From Fulvia fulva (lineage: Eukaryota; Ascomycota; Dothideomycetes; Mycosphaerellales; Mycosphaerellaceae), in the NCBI RefSeq assembly GCF_020509005.1, contig NC_063013.1, positions 434,001 to 498,000 on the forward strand: DNA of 64,000 bases. Reading direction: 5' to 3'. The position numbers and the translations under genes are program-made. Positions 13,801 to 27,033 of the stretch are shown here, one piece after another. Below the pieces are notes generated by a model. The model saw only the letters and a program-made list of their open reading frames with translations, was not told the origin of the DNA and did no database searches. How positions within the stretch are numbered: position 1 is the stretch's first letter; each line of letters starts with the position of its first letter.

Positions 13801-13990
13801 ATACGAGGTAGGAAAGATCCTTAATATATACACCCGTAAGAGCGTAGGTAAGGTGAAGAAGGGGTATAAGCGTAAGGTAGATATATAGTATAAGGTGAAA
13901 TAGGCTAGATATTAGAACGAGGAGGATAGTAAGACCTAGTAACCTATAGAGAACATACTTAAACACGCGGCCGCCGCTATTATAGACTTT
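7850..13990 (+). pseudogene. Gypsy A gag-pol, decayed
   Basis: A gag-like stretch (about 8,900-9,900) is followed by a reverse transcriptase with YIDYRGLN near 11,027 and the catalytic YxDD box reading Y-L-D-N near 11,324 because the second Asp codon is now AAC. RNase H lies near 11,760-12,100 and integrase near 12,640-13,400 (first Asp near 12,824). A chromodomain lies at 13,797-13,990, with W residues of the family seen as stops. In living chromoviruses the chromodomain guides integration to methylated-histone heterochromatin. Numerous stops abolish the protein. Confidence 0.8.
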
Positions 13991-14463
13991 TACTATAACC
14001 GGCCGGAGTTGTCTACGCCTATAGGCTTCGTAGCTCTATCTAACTAGTCCCTACTAGCTACTAAGGTGCTCGGGCTCAATACGATTAGGGTCATTCCGAA
14101 AGACACCGTTACGAATAAGTCGCCTCGAGCCTTACCTCTAATAGAATCTGCTCCGTATATGTTCGATACTCGAGTAGAGCCTATAGAGCCTATAATAATA
14201 CCTAACTTTAGTTATAAGGATTATACGCGAGTACTAGCCGAAGATAGACGTAGGTCTAGGGCAAGCTAGCTAACTAGGCAATATGTTTCTCGAAGGAAGC
14301 CGGTCGAGGATAGTCTTAATAGAGCGAATACGATGTTATCGGATAACGACAGGGCACTAGAGGATAATTAGGCGTTCGCGCGATTATAGAGCTCGATAGG
14401 CAAGTGGCCTTATAAGGTAGATAACGCTTAGAGGACTAAGGCGTGTTTTAGGAGGGGGGATAC
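13991..14463 (+). other. Gypsy A 3' internal region
   Basis: Sequence between the chromodomain and the 3' LTR. A short open frame at 14,066-14,269 has no recognisable domain. A purine run GGAGGGGGG ending at 14,459 directly before the LTR is a likely polypurine tract. Confidence 0.5.
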
Positions 14464-14646
14464 TATCACGGGTAGCCCGCGACCCCCTACTATAGCTATA
14501 TCGGCCCTACTGAACCGCGGACCTTCTATATCGAGTTAGCGCGGCTTAGCTTTACTTTATAACTTCGCCGCGCCTCGCGCTCCTCTTTCGTAGCTTCGTA
14601 GAATAATAACTATCTCGTTCGGACCCTATAATACGCGCGCCCTTAT
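14464..14646 (+). repeat. Gypsy A 3' LTR, truncated
   Basis: It matches the first 183 bp of the 5' LTR (starting TATCACGGGTAG) and then stops abruptly; the following bases belong to the reverse-strand LINE. It differs from the 5' LTR at several C/T or G/A positions, as expected from separate RIP hits. Confidence 0.85.
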
Positions 14647-14699
14647 ATAAACCTAATATATTCCGAGCGGAGTAGTATCGCGACTATTACCTATAGGCG

Positions 14700-17600
14700 G
14701 GTAAGGGCTCGGAAGAATATTACCCTATCTCGGCTAATAGGTCCTATCTTCGCCGCTACCCCGTCTTCTCGTCGGTATACTCGTCGCCGTAGTAGTTACC
14801 CGTTTAGGTGCCTTTCGCCTTTCTCCTAGCGCTCGTTCTAGATTCCCTATATATATCTACGGACCGCGTTCGCTATAGCCTTCCGTTCTTCGCGTCCCTA
14901 TCCCGCTCCTATTACTAGGATACTACTAGCTAGGGCCTATACTTAGAACTTTACTATCGGGGTTTATTACGTATCTAGCTACCGCTAGGCCTATAATCCT
15001 ATCCTATTTTTAGGCGCTATAGATCGAAGGCGTGTCGTGATCGCCTAGTACGCCGCGCGGATATTGCTCCCTACCTTACTATTCGCCGTCTAGAGCGTAT
15101 AGCCTATAGCGAGCTATTAGAGGTAGAGGTCTAGTAGCGCGATCTACGAATCTGCTTCTAGGACCTACGTCGGTATAGTACGGTATACCCCGGTCGCCCT
15201 ACGTAAATATTCGTTCTATACGTTTTAAATCTACTTTATCTAGCTAGTCTCGTAGGATAGATACTAGACTAGTACTCTAAAGGTGATCGCCGGTCGGACG
15301 ATAGAGCTATATAGCTAGCGTACCTTTACGAAGGCTACGCCCTATATAGAGGCCGCGAGGCGTATAACTAAGGCTTTATTCTAGCCTCCCCGCTACCGGA
15401 GCTACTTTAGGTAGACGTACTACCGGAGTTACGTATCTACTTAGAATCCTAAGACCCGGATAGATAGCTATAGAGTAATCTAGCTTACGCCGGTCCCGGC
15501 CTCGATCGTAGCTTAGAGGTTATACTTCTTCGGGGTCCTCGTAAGGTAGATTATCTAGTACTTCTAAGGTACGAAGACTACCCCGTATCGCGCTACCTAT
15601 TCGTTATATACCTCGAGCGCCGCTTCGAGTTAGCGGTATTTAGTCTCGGTTAAGTCGCTATATATTAGGATGTTTATATCGTCGATAAAGCCTATATAGG
15701 AGTTAGTACCGCCGGCGCTTCCCCTAAGTAGCGGGAGGAGCGTAGAGGCGAAGAAAAGGAAGAGGATCGGAGAGAGCGATAAGCCCTACGGGATCCCCGT
15801 TTCTATAGGCCGTATCTAAGGTTTACGCTACTCCCCTAGGACGAGCTATATAGACCGGTTACTAAGGAAGGACTTAACGAACCCGACGAGCTAGCTAGGT
15901 AGACCTTTCGCCCGGAGGTTATAGAGTAGTTAGGCGTAGGAAAATTTATCGAACGCCCCCGAGATATCGAGGGATAGTAGAGTAGCGACCTATTATCGGC
16001 GTATTATCTAGATTATATAAATCTATTCCGTAACGAGTTCTAGGGCGGTCGTCGTAGACCGCCCTAGTCGGGCTCCTATCTACTCGGCTAGGAGGAGCTA
16101 GTACTCCTTAGCTAGCTTAGAGATATAATCGGCTACGATACGCTCTAGCGCCTTACCGATCGTACTAAGTAGGGCTATCGGGCGGTAGGCCTTCCTAACG
16201 TCGTATCTAGCCTTACCCTCCTTACGGAGGACGACTATACTCGAGTACCGGAAGGGGGTCGGTACGTATAACTACTAGAGGTATACTATAAATAGCCCCG
16301 CGAGGTACGGGGCGAGCGTCTAGCGGTAGTACTTAAGGAATTAGTTAGAGATCTTGTCTAGTCCTAGGGCCTTATCTAGTAGCGCCGCTTTTAGTACTAT
16401 TAGTACCTCCGCCTCCGTTACTTCTTAGCTAGTCTCGAGCTCCGTTAGGTATATAAAGCCTTCGATATCGTCGAGTCGGGTAGTGACCGGAGGAGGGAAG
16501 AACGCCTCTACTAGCGCGTCGGCTCTATCTTACTAGACTTCCTAGAGGACCCCTTACCTATTACAGATAGGTAGGAACTATAGTAGTAGTAGCGGCGTCT
16601 CCGGCTTCCTTATACGCGCCTACTTAGCGAGCTTCTAGACCTTACTTCGGTCTTCTATAACTTTACGGACGGCGTTACGCTACGTAATATTACCCTAGCG
16701 CCTAATAATCCTACCCTTTTCGTTATCTAGTCGGCGGTATTAGGCGTATATAGCGTCCTATTTTATCTCGTTCTACCGGCGCCGCGCCGCTACCGTTATA
16801 TAGACTACGTCTACGTATTCCTACGACTAGGCTAGCGACGCGTACTTCGAGGGTCGGGTATAGAGGATCTTATCCCGGATTACTCTTACTATATACTACT
16901 ATAGGCTCCCTACCGCCGTATTGATTTCCGCCTCTAAGCGGAGGGGTACCGGCGGTACGAGGGCCGTTATTCGTTCTTTTAGTACCTTATTAATCTCCTT
17001 CTAGTCCGCTCTCTTCTACTAAGGCCGTAGTTCTAGGGCTAGTAGCGCCTATAGGTATATTACGTCGAACGTCGTACGGATAGCTAGGTAGTCTAGATAG
17101 CCGGTATCGAGTTCTAGGTCCGTATCGTAGAAGATAGTCCGCTAGGCTATCTACTATATCGCGAAGGTTAGGTCAAGCGTCTAGGTCGTATTTTTCTACT
17201 AATACGTAGCCGTACCTACGGGAAGTACTAGGCTAAGGCCGGATACCTCTACTAGACCGATAAGCGCGTCTACGGCGCTATAGGCCGAGAGTACGCTATC
17301 GCCTTCCTATCTTAGGTAGTAGAGGTTAAGGTCGCCGACTAGAATATATATATTAGCTTCCTCTTAGAGAGCTTCTTAGAGCTAGTAGAGGGTAGCCGAA
17401 TGGCTATCGTCTTTTATCGAGCCCGGTACTAAGTACGGGTTATAGACGTTATAGATAGCTATTATCTTACCGTCGGTAAGGCGTAGCCGTAGAGAGGCTA
17501 TATCGCTAGAGTAGGTATAGGTCGTCTACGTTATTATCGCGATTTCTTTACTTATATAGAAGTAGACCCCCGCTACCGGCTAGTTACCTTAGGGTACTAT

Positions 17601-17850
17601 AAGGTAGTATCTCGGGTCTACGAGTATCGTCTTTCCGTTTATCTACTACTCTTAGATAGCGACTATATAGTACCGGCTAGGGTATAGTAGGCTAAGTAGT
17701 AGCTTCTAGGCCTTATCCTTACTCTTATTAGCGTTATACTATACAATAGTTAGCTAGGTAAGCGTACTATTTATAGTTAGACTATTATATTAGCTATAGT
17801 TCCCTATTCTACCTCCGTAGATTTACTACTATATTGTCGTCCTCGCCGCC
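14700..17850 (-). pseudogene. LINE 2 ORF2: endonuclease and reverse transcriptase, decayed
   Basis: The reverse transcriptase core is readable from about 16,210 to 15,660 in the minus frame, including the segment before the catalytic Asp pair and a GLSPILFLFFASTL-like loop near 15,750. The endonuclease lies upstream near 17,800-17,100. Stop codons from CAG and TGG are scattered through the frame. Confidence 0.7.
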
Positions 17851-17949
17851 CTCGCCCTCGCCTTCGTTATCTTACCGCGGGGCCGGCGTCGCTAGCGTAG
17901 CTACCGGTAAGGGCGCGCTATCTCCGTAGGGGCGGAATATCGTCGTATC

Positions 17950-19200
17950 GAGGCGCGTCTATCCGAGGCCCTAAGCCCGGGGGTCGGTAAGCGCTAGTCG
18001 GCCTACTCCGTATATTAAGCGTCTATCGCTATTTAGCCTCCTCTTCTTACTCCTATATATAACCGGCTAGAAGCCGTCGGCGTCGACTCTTAGACGGTAT
18101 AGTACTATCGCTATTCCTCCTCTTTCCTAGCGTATACCTAGGCGCGCTCCTACTACCTATTCCGCTACCTACCTCTTTACTCTATATCCGCCTATCTACG
18201 CCTTATAGTCCCCGCCGTAGTTAGCGTACTTACTTATCTTAGGTTAGGGTATTCGCGGGTATTATATACCTTCGCGTAGTAGCCGTAGTAGGTCTCCTAC
18301 CGATAATACTTTATAGTATACCCGAATCCCTAGTACCGGAAGTACTAGGTTACTATATAGGTATAGTCGTACTTTTTAACGTAGTAGTACGAGTAGGCTA
18401 GGACTAGTCCCTTCTCTATAGCCTAGATCCTCTAGCTATTATACTTAAATACGAGTATAAGCGACGAGTATTTCCGCTCTATTCGTTCCGGCTTCTTTAG
18501 CTAGTACGCCCGGGTAATAACGAGGCCTAGGATAGTAGCCTAGTTGTCCTTTACGATAGCCTCTCCTATCGCTACCGGGCTAGTATCTACTAGGAAGGTA
18601 TTAACTCGGACACCGTATATAAGGGCCTAGTATACTAGCGCGACCGGCGCTACGCTCTTCGTGTTTAGTACCTCGACCGCCTAGGCTACGCTCTATAGTA
18701 GCGTCGGTCTCCCCGCTATAGTTACGAGCGTATAGCGTACGTCTCTACTCTTTAGCTTCTAGGCTATAATAATATCTTATTTACTAGCCTAGCGCGCCTA
18801 CTCTACGAGGCGTTAGTACGATAGTACCGCTACCCGCTCTCTTTCTTTAGGGTTATCTATATATATCGTAACCTCGCGCTAAACTAGCCTAACGCGGTAC
18901 GTTAGTTACTCTACGGCTACTATAGCCGCTTAGGTATATATCGCCGGCCTAGCTCTTCCTAGCGCCTAGATCTCCCGTAGGAGGTCCGCGTTCGTTACTT
19001 CCTTTACTAGCGCTAGCGCCTTCGTCGCCCGTAGTAGCTCCTAGATCGCTTTAGCTAAGCTCTCGAGGAGGCTACGGATCGCGCGTTCGTAGGGTAGATT
19101 AGCGCTCGCGAGGGTAGCTATAATTTCGTATATAATCGCGTTATATTCTACCGTATCTATACCGTGTTTCGTATACTAGTTCTTCTAGTTAGTAGCTTAT
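17950..19200 (-). pseudogene. LINE 2 ORF1 with zinc knuckles, decayed
   Basis: Minus-strand frame near 18,350 reads GFGHTIKYCR-like followed by a second knuckle, with Cys and His codons partly turned to Tyr. This is typical of Tad1-clade ORF1. The rest is broken by stops and its limits are approximate. Confidence 0.5.
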
Positions 19201-19239
19201 AGTTGTTATAGTCGTTATAGTAGATAGTCTCCGTATTTC

Positions 19240-19876
19240 GTTTCTCCCGGGCGCGTCGTCGCTCCGCGCGTTTCCCTTTGTTCGCCGCCTTTCGAGGGCG
19301 CTCTTTACTTTTACGACGCTATTGCCCCTTCGTTTATTATCGTATTTCTAGGTTCTATATCTTTTCCGATCCGTATTCCTAGAACGTATATAGGGAGCCT
19401 TTTAGGGCGGCGTTATAGAAAGCTAACGAACTAAATCAGAATAAGTACGAAGAAGTATACTCGGAACTCTAGCGTACGGCCTAAGAGGGGTATAATTATA
19501 AGCTAGAAGCGGAGCGTCTTTAGAAGGAGACAAAGCGCCTTTAGAAGGAGGCTAATTAATAGTACTATAATACTAAGGCGGCCGAGAAGGCTACTAAGAT
19601 CGTAGATAAGGAGGTCGCTATACTTAAGGATAAGGTAAAGGTACTCGAGGACCTCGTACTAGACGATACTACGCCTACGGTAGCGGATATTACTAGTCTT
19701 TAGTAGACGATTAAGGACCTCCGATAGTAAGTCGCCGACGCTAACGGTATACGCGGCCGATAGTAGTCTAAGTAGCGCTCTACGTAATTACTCTCGGTAT
19801 TACGCCGCCGACGAGGAGATAAGGCTCCTAACGAGTTAGTAAATAAGCCTAATATACCTACCGAACTACCCGCTAA
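19240..19876 (+). mobile_element. Gypsy D, 5' portion (gag), interrupted
   Basis: A lysine- and glutamate-rich coding stretch without recognisable LTR. It ends at GCTAA (19,872-19,876), and the same five bases restart at 27,034 after Gypsy B, where the frame runs on into a gag domain. The two parts are therefore one older element split by Gypsy B. Its left border with the LINE is unresolved. Confidence 0.7.
19872..19876 (+). repeat. Target-site duplication GCTAA, left copy
   Basis: The five bases before the Gypsy B 5' LTR equal the five bases after its 3' LTR (27,034-27,038). Confidence 0.85.
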
Positions 19877-20061
19877 TATTACCGTACCGGCGTATATTTA
19901 CTTAAACCCGCGGGTACGTACCTAGACCTCGCGCCCGCTAACTAATCCGACTAGCGGCTTAGCGCCCGTATATAACTCTCGCGCCCTCCGCGCCTCCCTT
20001 AGATAGAATATCTATCCGACTTATACCTTACCCGACTACGTACTTATACCTACTTATAACA
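19877..20061 (+). repeat. Gypsy B 5' LTR
   Basis: 185 bp, starting TATTACCGTACCGG (RIP form of TGTTACC) and ending TTATAACA. Nearly identical to 26,849-27,033; the few differences are transitions. Confidence 0.9.
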
Positions 20062-23000
20062 CTTCGGATAGATTATTACTAACGTATAGAGAGATACGAG
20101 AAGCTATATTTAGGAGATTATAGAGAAACCGCGATAGTATACGAGGAAGTACTAAGATTAGGTATCGTACTCGCTAAGTCGTACCTTAAAGTAGATTATA
20201 GCTAATATAGTAATAATAGCGAGATAGACCGGTACCGGCGTACTAGGCGTAAGTATAGAGAACACTAATAGACGCGTTTATCGCGCGTCCCTTAATAGAT
20301 TATCCTTCTTTACCCTACTATCCGATCTACCCGATAACGATAGCGCGAACCCGGTAATATAGACTTAAGGACGTAAAGAGGATATCGTAAATAGGCTCCT
20401 CGACGAGAATAACTAGTACCGTAAGTAGTATAAGAAGGTGTTCGACTAACTTAAGGCGATTAAGGAAGAGGAGGTCGAGCTGAACTTAGCTAACCTATAT
20501 AGGGCGGAGTTTATTAAGGATAAGACAGAAGATAAGGGTACTAAGGTACCGAGGAAGAGGAGGGTTACTATCGACAACTTCTAGGAAGCCTTCGACTCGT
20601 TAAACGGGTTGAATATAGACAAGTTCAAGAAGACGGTCAATGATTATCCCTAGTAGATCTATAAGATCCTCTATAATATCGAGTCCGATTACCGACGTAC
20701 GTATAAAATTAATACTACGCCCGATATAGCTAACCGTATTAACCTCCGTAAGGCGTAAGATACTAAGGACTAGATAGACCGACTCGAGGATATAATAGAT
20801 ACGAAATAGGCGACTAAATAGTTCCTAGAAGAGGAGGTTACGCGACTAAAGGAGGAGCTCGCTAAGCGTAATAATACTATCGTTATCGACCTAGACGAGC
20901 TTACGAGGGCTAAAGATATAAAGAAGGTATATCGTACGTAGTAAAAGGTAGCGGAGAGCAAGCTAGTAGAGACCGAGACTAAGCTCGTAGTAGCCGAGAA
21001 GCGTATTACTAAGCTTAAGAAGTAAGAGATAGACCGTAGCCGGTCTAAGGAAAAGTAAGACCTACTATCTTAGCGAACCGAGTCTAAAGAGTCACTAGAG
21101 CGTCGGTAAAATAGAGGCAAACCTAGTAAGAAGAAGTCGGACCCGGATTTATCGGACTTATTAGACGACGAGGACGACGGTAATAAGGGCCGTAAGAATA
21201 GTCGTAAGGGTAGGAAGAATCGCCCGAGTACCGACTTAGATAGTAACCCTATCTCTATATATACGACTTACGACGCCGATATAACTACTAGTATTAAGTC
21301 CTCTAACGAGCTAAAGGCCCCTACTAAGTTCGATCTAAAGAGCGACGACATTAAGTTCTAAGAGTAGTAGCGTACTACTAAAGCTAAGCTCTAAGCCTCG
21401 AAGTACCGTACTATAAAGGACTCCCTTTAGAACGTCTAGAGCTAGTTAAAGAACGGTATATAGACCTATATCGACTTAAAGATCCCTAGTCTTACTAAGT
21501 CTATAGAAGGTACGACTACTTAGTACGCTTCTATAGATAAGATAATAGAAGATCTAGCCCGGCGCTACGGTACCCGTAATGCCTATACTAATACTATAAC
21601 TAAGCTTAATAGTCTATAGTAGGGTAATAAGGAGAAGTTTAGTAACTTCTACCTATCCTTCCGTAAGAACGCCGACATCGTTAACCTAGATAACGGCGCG
21701 AAGGAAAAGAAACTCGAGAAGGACTTCCTACTCCGTAAGTTAAACTCGCGCTACGACAACCGTATTATAAACGAGGACATAGTTAATATAACCCTTAAGC
21801 AAGTCGTATCTACGCTATATAACTACGAGGACAAGTTTAAGGCGTTCGATCTTAAGTACGATAAGACCGGTAATAGTAATAAGACCTAAGGTAATAAGAA
21901 GACTACTAAGGGTAACAACGATAAGAAGAATACGGCTTCGAGTAGTAGCGGTAATAATACTAACCCGAACGCTAAGACTAAGTAGGCTAATCGACCTTAG
22001 GCATTTTAGTATATCTAACCTTTAGATACTACTCGCGCCTAGGAATATATCGATTAGAATCGGTACTTGAAATTCGAATAAGAAGGTTACCGCCGTGTCG
22101 ATACCGATTAGTACCCCCTTCGAGATATCGCCCGCCGCCTATTTACGCTAGGCTATAACCTAAGTAATAACCGCCGTAACGGTAGTAATAGTAGTAACGC
22201 TAATAATACCGGCGGCGCGGGAAACGCCTAGTCCACTCCGTAAGCGTAATACGTAGTAGACCGTACGAGTTAGAGTTACGAGAAAACGAGAAAAAGTATA
22301 AATATAAATATAGGCCTCCTAAGGGAGGCAAGGTTTTAAGTATATCGGTATACTCCCTACTAGCTATAAACTACTCTATAGATAAATACAATCCGGTAAT
22401 AGCTTCTTATCTAGTTATACTATATATAGTAAATAGAAAGATCCCTACTCAAACCCTTTATAATAATAGTACTAACTCTACGTACTTTAATATCGACTTT
22501 ACGTATAGGAACAACCTTAATATAATATAGCTACCCAATCTATTAGGGCTAATATTAGTAGATAGCCGACCTACTAGTGACCTTATTACTTATAGAACAA
22601 CGGTATAGATTTAGATCGGTAACTACGTAGAGACTAGGTCTAGCTACTACGTATTACTAGAATACGATATAGTCCTCGGCCGTCCCTAGTACGACGAGTA
22701 TTAACCTACGTTCTACTATACGTTAGGAACTATAACCCTACTCTTACTATACTGTTAATAGAACTATATACTCGGAACTAAACTAGTATACGTATAGTCT
22801 ATTAACGATAAGGGTATTGTACTAAGAGGCGTTCTTTAGACCGAGATACTAGTACTAGAGAGTTCGCGACCTTAAGCTCTATCTAATTACGCTAAACCCT
22901 ACGTAGAGGATAAAGACGAACCTATAGTAGTATAGGAGACGTATACGACGAAGGTAGTAATACGACATACCGTCGACACCTACGATAAACCGGAACCGTC

Positions 23001-26000
23001 TTACTACGTCCGCTAGCTACTACCTACCGATAGGGTTGAAACACTTAAGCGCCTAGCGCGTCGAACGAAGAAAGAACTAAAGGTCGAGACTGAGCCGGAG
23101 ATCGATATCAAGCCTATTAATATAGAAGTACTTCGGCGTATAAGCCGGAGGAAGGGCTATAAAGTATATATAATATAGATGTTTAACCCGAAAGAAAATC
23201 CTAATAAGTAAGTCGCGCGAGACCCGCTATCCGCGTATATACTAAAGGCTTTCGGTATAAGAGCGAAGCTAGTACTAGGAGGTAGCGCGGCGATATTAGT
23301 AGATACTAATACTTAAGACAACATAGATAGACTAGAGGAGCCCCGGGGTAACTATACCTAGCGGTAACTTAACGCCTCTACTATATTAGCTAACGACTAT
23401 TAACGTTTTATAAACGGTAAGGACAAAGACTAGGATCCTATCTCTTTGTTACTAGTAGAGTTTAGGGAAATAGCTAGGCTATTTAGCCGTAAGGAAGTAG
23501 ATAAGGTCCTACCGCGACGGCCTAGCGTAGACTATAAGATCAAGCTAAAGAATAGTTAGACACCGCTATTTCGAAGACTATACTCCTTCTCTATACGAGA
23601 GAACGAGGTGATTAAGAAGTAGATCGACGACCAACTTAAGAAAGGTTTTATTTAGAGAAGCGTGTTACTAGTAGTAGTACCTATTCTAATAGTTAAAAAG
23701 CCGGGTAGAGGGCTACGAGTATACGTAGACTATAGAGCTCTAAACGCGCTTATAACGAAGAGTCGCTATCCAATTCTACTATTTTAAGAGACCTTAGATC
23801 GTATTACTAGCGCGTAATAGTTCACTAAACTAGATGTTATCGCTACGTTTAATCGCATCCGTATTATAGTAGGAGACGAGTAGAAAACGGCCTTTACTAC
23901 TAGATATAGGTAGTTTAAGTACGTAGTTATACCTTTTAGACTATATAATATACTAGAAACGTTTCAGTTATTTATAAACAATATACTAAGGGAGTTTCTA
24001 GATGACTTCGTGTTATATTACCTTAATAACGTACTTGTCTTTAGCAAGACAAGAGAAGAGTATGTCTAATATATCCTAAAGGTCCTACGAAAGCTAGATA
24101 CCGCTAGGCTCTAGTTAGATATTAACAAATACGAGTTCTTTAGACACGGGACTACTTATCTAGGTGTCATTATTACAAATGAGGGTATTAAGATAGACCT
24201 AGCTAAGATTAAATGCGTTAAGAATTGGCCTATACCCGCGAATATTACCGACATCTTGTTGTTTATAGGGTTTACTATCTTCTACCGTAGGTTTATTAAG
24301 GATTTTAGTAAGATCTGCTTACCTATAACGAAGCTTACGAGGAAGAATGTCCTATAGGACTAGTCTCTAGTATATTAATAGGCGTTCGAGGTATTAAAGT
24401 AAGCATTTATCGATACGCCTACCTTAAAACACTTCTACCTAGGGCGAGAGACTATTCTAGAAACAGATGCCTTAGATTACGTAATAGTAGTAGTACTCTT
24501 ATAACGTAACGAGCGAGGAGCGTTATATCCTATCGCTTATATATCTAAGAAGATAGATCCCTAGTAATATAACTACAATATCTACGATAAGGAGCTCCTA
24601 GCTATTATATAAGCTTTCGAGGAATAGCGACCGGAGCTAACTATTAACGAATACGGTACCGACGATTATAAGAATCTACTAGACCCGGAATCTAAGGACA
24701 AGCCGACGCTTATATACTCCGATTATAAGAACCTCGAATAGTTTATAAGTACGAAGTAATTGAACCGTAGACAAGCTCGCTAGGCCGAGTTCCTCTCGTA
24801 GTTCTTCTTTAAGATCGTCTATAGGCTAGGAGTTTAAGGTACTAAGCTAGATAGCTTAACCCGACGTTTATAGGACTTGCCGAAGCCTAGAGACCTAGAT
24901 GACCTACGAAACTAATAGTAGCATTAGGTATTACTAGGCCTAGATCGTATCCTATACCTATTATATACTAGAGTGTTATTAGTATATAATAATAACGTTA
25001 TAACTCCGCTTACGACCGCTATTCGAGGACTCTATACGTAACTAGAGGCTAAGGAAGCCGTTTAATAGCTAGAACGAGATGATCTATACACCTTACTAAG
25101 GAAGTACCGTATCGATAACCGTTATATAGTCCTAGTTAGAGGTATAATATATATTAAGAATATATATAGTAGTTATAGCCTATTCGTTCCTCCGGAGTTA
25201 GAAGACAATCTAGATAAAGGTGAAATCCCGGTACGTACTCGTATCGTATAGGCTTTCTACGACTATATAGTAGCTAGTTACTTAGGGGACGAGAAGACGT
25301 ATAAATTAGTAGCTCGTAACTATACCTAGCTAGGTATTATACGATTTATTAAGAGCTATATACGTACCTACCGCGCTTACCGTACGAATAAGAACACTAA
25401 TATCTAGTACCTAGGGCTATTAAGACCGCTACTAGTACTATTTAGCGCTTAGGAGGATATCTCTATTAACTTCGTAGTTAAACTACCGAAGGGAATAAGC
25501 GTAGTCGACGGACAAACGTACGAGAACATTATAATAGTTATATACCGCTTAACTAAGGAGCGACATATTATTCCTATTACCTCGATAATAGTAGAGTATT
25601 ACGCACTAGTATTCCTTAAGTACGTGTTTAGTAGACATAGGCTCCCGAAGTCTATTGTCTCGGATCGTAGTACGTAATAGGTTTCCGTATTCTAGCGTAG
25701 GATATACGCGCTACTTAGTATTAGTCGAAAGCTATCTTCGTCGTTCTACCTAGAGATAGATAGACAGTCGGAGGATACGAACAAAGTAATAGAGCAATAC
25801 CTACGTATCTTTATTAACTATACCTAGGACGACTAGCTAGATTAGACTCTATTAGCTAAGTTTATAGCAAACAATATAGTGTCCGTAATAATAGGCGTCT
25901 TACCGTTCTATACTAATACTAGGCGTAATCTAAGGTTCTCTAAGTTCGACCTAGACTTGCCTATACTACTAATACTATATAAATAGCGACTGGACGCCGA

Positions 26001-26848
26001 GTCCGCGGACAAGTTTACGGCTAAGATATAAGAGATATACTAATACTTACGATAGTAGATAGCCTTAGTATAAGTAGTCTAAGCTAAGTACGTAAACTAG
26101 ACGCGTATACCTATACTATAATACGCCAAAGGCGACGAAGTATAGGTAAGTACTAAGAACTAGACAATAGAGAGACCTTCTCGTAAGATAGACGTAAAGT
26201 AGTCTAGACCGTACGTAATTACGGAGGTACTACCGGGTAACACTTATAAAGTAGAGCTCCTACCTACTTTAAATATCGATAATCGCTTCTACTTATACCT
26301 TCTTATACTAGTTTATCGGCCGGTTATAGGATAGACATAACCCGTACTACTACCGATCCGAATTATCGACGACGAATAATACGAAACCGATCCCGCCGAA
26401 CCCGATAAATAGGAAGTTAAGCAAATTCTAGACTATAAGAAGAGATGGCTACGAGGACTAATACCGGTAGGAGGCAAATAGCTATATTAGGAATACCTAG
26501 TGAAATATATTAGATATAATAAGCTATCCTATAAAGCTACGAACTAGGTTATCGAGACCGCCGCCGCCTCCGTAGCCGACTTTCACTATAACTACCCGAG
26601 AGCGACTAAGCCACCTAGTTTTTAACTACCTATAGACTAGATACCGAATAAGAATGCTATAGGTATACGTATAGCGTACTAACTAGTAAAAGTAGCGATA
26701 ACTCTAATACCGGTAGAACGAGGCCTCCGGGCTTATAAGAAAGAGAGCGATACGTATAGTCTAGTAGATAATAAGGTGTTTACGAAGGTAATAAAAGATG
26801 TAAGAGGAGAGGAGAGTACTCCGGAGCGTACTCTAAGAGGGGGGGTAG
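20062..26848 (+). pseudogene. Gypsy B gag-pol, decayed
   Basis: A coiled, charged N-terminal stretch and gag domain (about 20,800-22,250) are followed by a retropepsin-like region (about 22,440-22,740). The reverse transcriptase (about 23,640-24,100) reads [11 protein letters not shown] near 23,722, and its YxDD box reads Y-L-N-N near 24,018, so both catalytic Asp codons are lost. RNase H (24,400-24,800), integrase (about 25,450-25,870) and a chromodomain-like segment (about 26,470-26,620, YLVKYI then a VIETAAASVADFHYN-type helix) follow. Many stops. Confidence 0.8.
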
Positions 26849-27033
26849 TATTACCGTACCGGCGTATATTTACTTAAACCCGCGGGTACGTACCTAGACC
26901 TCGCGCCCGCTAACTAATCCGACTAGCGGCTTAGCGCCCGTATATAACTCTCGCGCCCTCCGCGCCTCCCTTAGATAGAATATCTATCCGACTTGTACCT
27001 TACCCGACCACGTGCTTATACCTACTTATAATA
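26849..27033 (+). repeat. Gypsy B 3' LTR
   Basis: 185 bp copy of the 5' LTR, ending TTATAATA (RIP form of ACA). A G run ending at 26,845 just upstream is the likely polypurine tract. Confidence 0.9.

Larger units (their letters stand above)
7435..14646 (+). mobile_element. Gypsy A: Ty3/Gypsy LTR retrotransposon with chromodomain
   Basis: A 5' LTR at 7,435-about 7,820 and a 3' LTR start at 14,464 flank gag, reverse transcriptase, RNase H, integrase and a C-terminal chromodomain, the chromovirus order. The 3' LTR matches the 5' LTR for 183 bp and then breaks off where the next LINE begins, so the element is truncated and no target-site duplication can be tested. It is RIP-mutated throughout, less completely in the reverse transcriptase than in the flanks. 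Confidence 0.85.
14648..19240 (-). mobile_element. Second Tad1-type LINE, minus strand, RIP-mutated
   Basis: On the minus strand the order is a zinc-knuckle ORF1 (near 18,400-18,270), endonuclease (about 17,800-17,100) and reverse transcriptase (about 16,250-15,660). The reverse transcriptase reads AYRPIALLSTIGKALERIVA, a classic LINE signature, with the catalytic F-I-D-D near 15,690. Its protein differs clearly from the LINE at 1,140-6,200, so this is another family. The 3' end abuts the broken Gypsy A LTR. The 5' end near 19,240 is uncertain by 150 bp or so. Confidence 0.8.
19877..27033 (+). mobile_element. Gypsy B: complete Ty3/Gypsy element with chromodomain, RIP-mutated
   Basis: Two 185-bp LTRs (19,877-20,061 and 26,849-27,033), a perfect GCTAA duplication and an internal region with gag, protease, reverse transcriptase, RNase H, integrase and a chromodomain-like end. 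Structurally complete at 7,157 bp, but coding capacity is destroyed by RIP. It is inserted in Gypsy D, so it is the younger of the two. Confidence 0.9.

Noticed and set aside
14066..14269. 67-codon frame near the Gypsy A 3' LTR
   Set aside because: An undamaged stretch of element internal sequence, not a gene.
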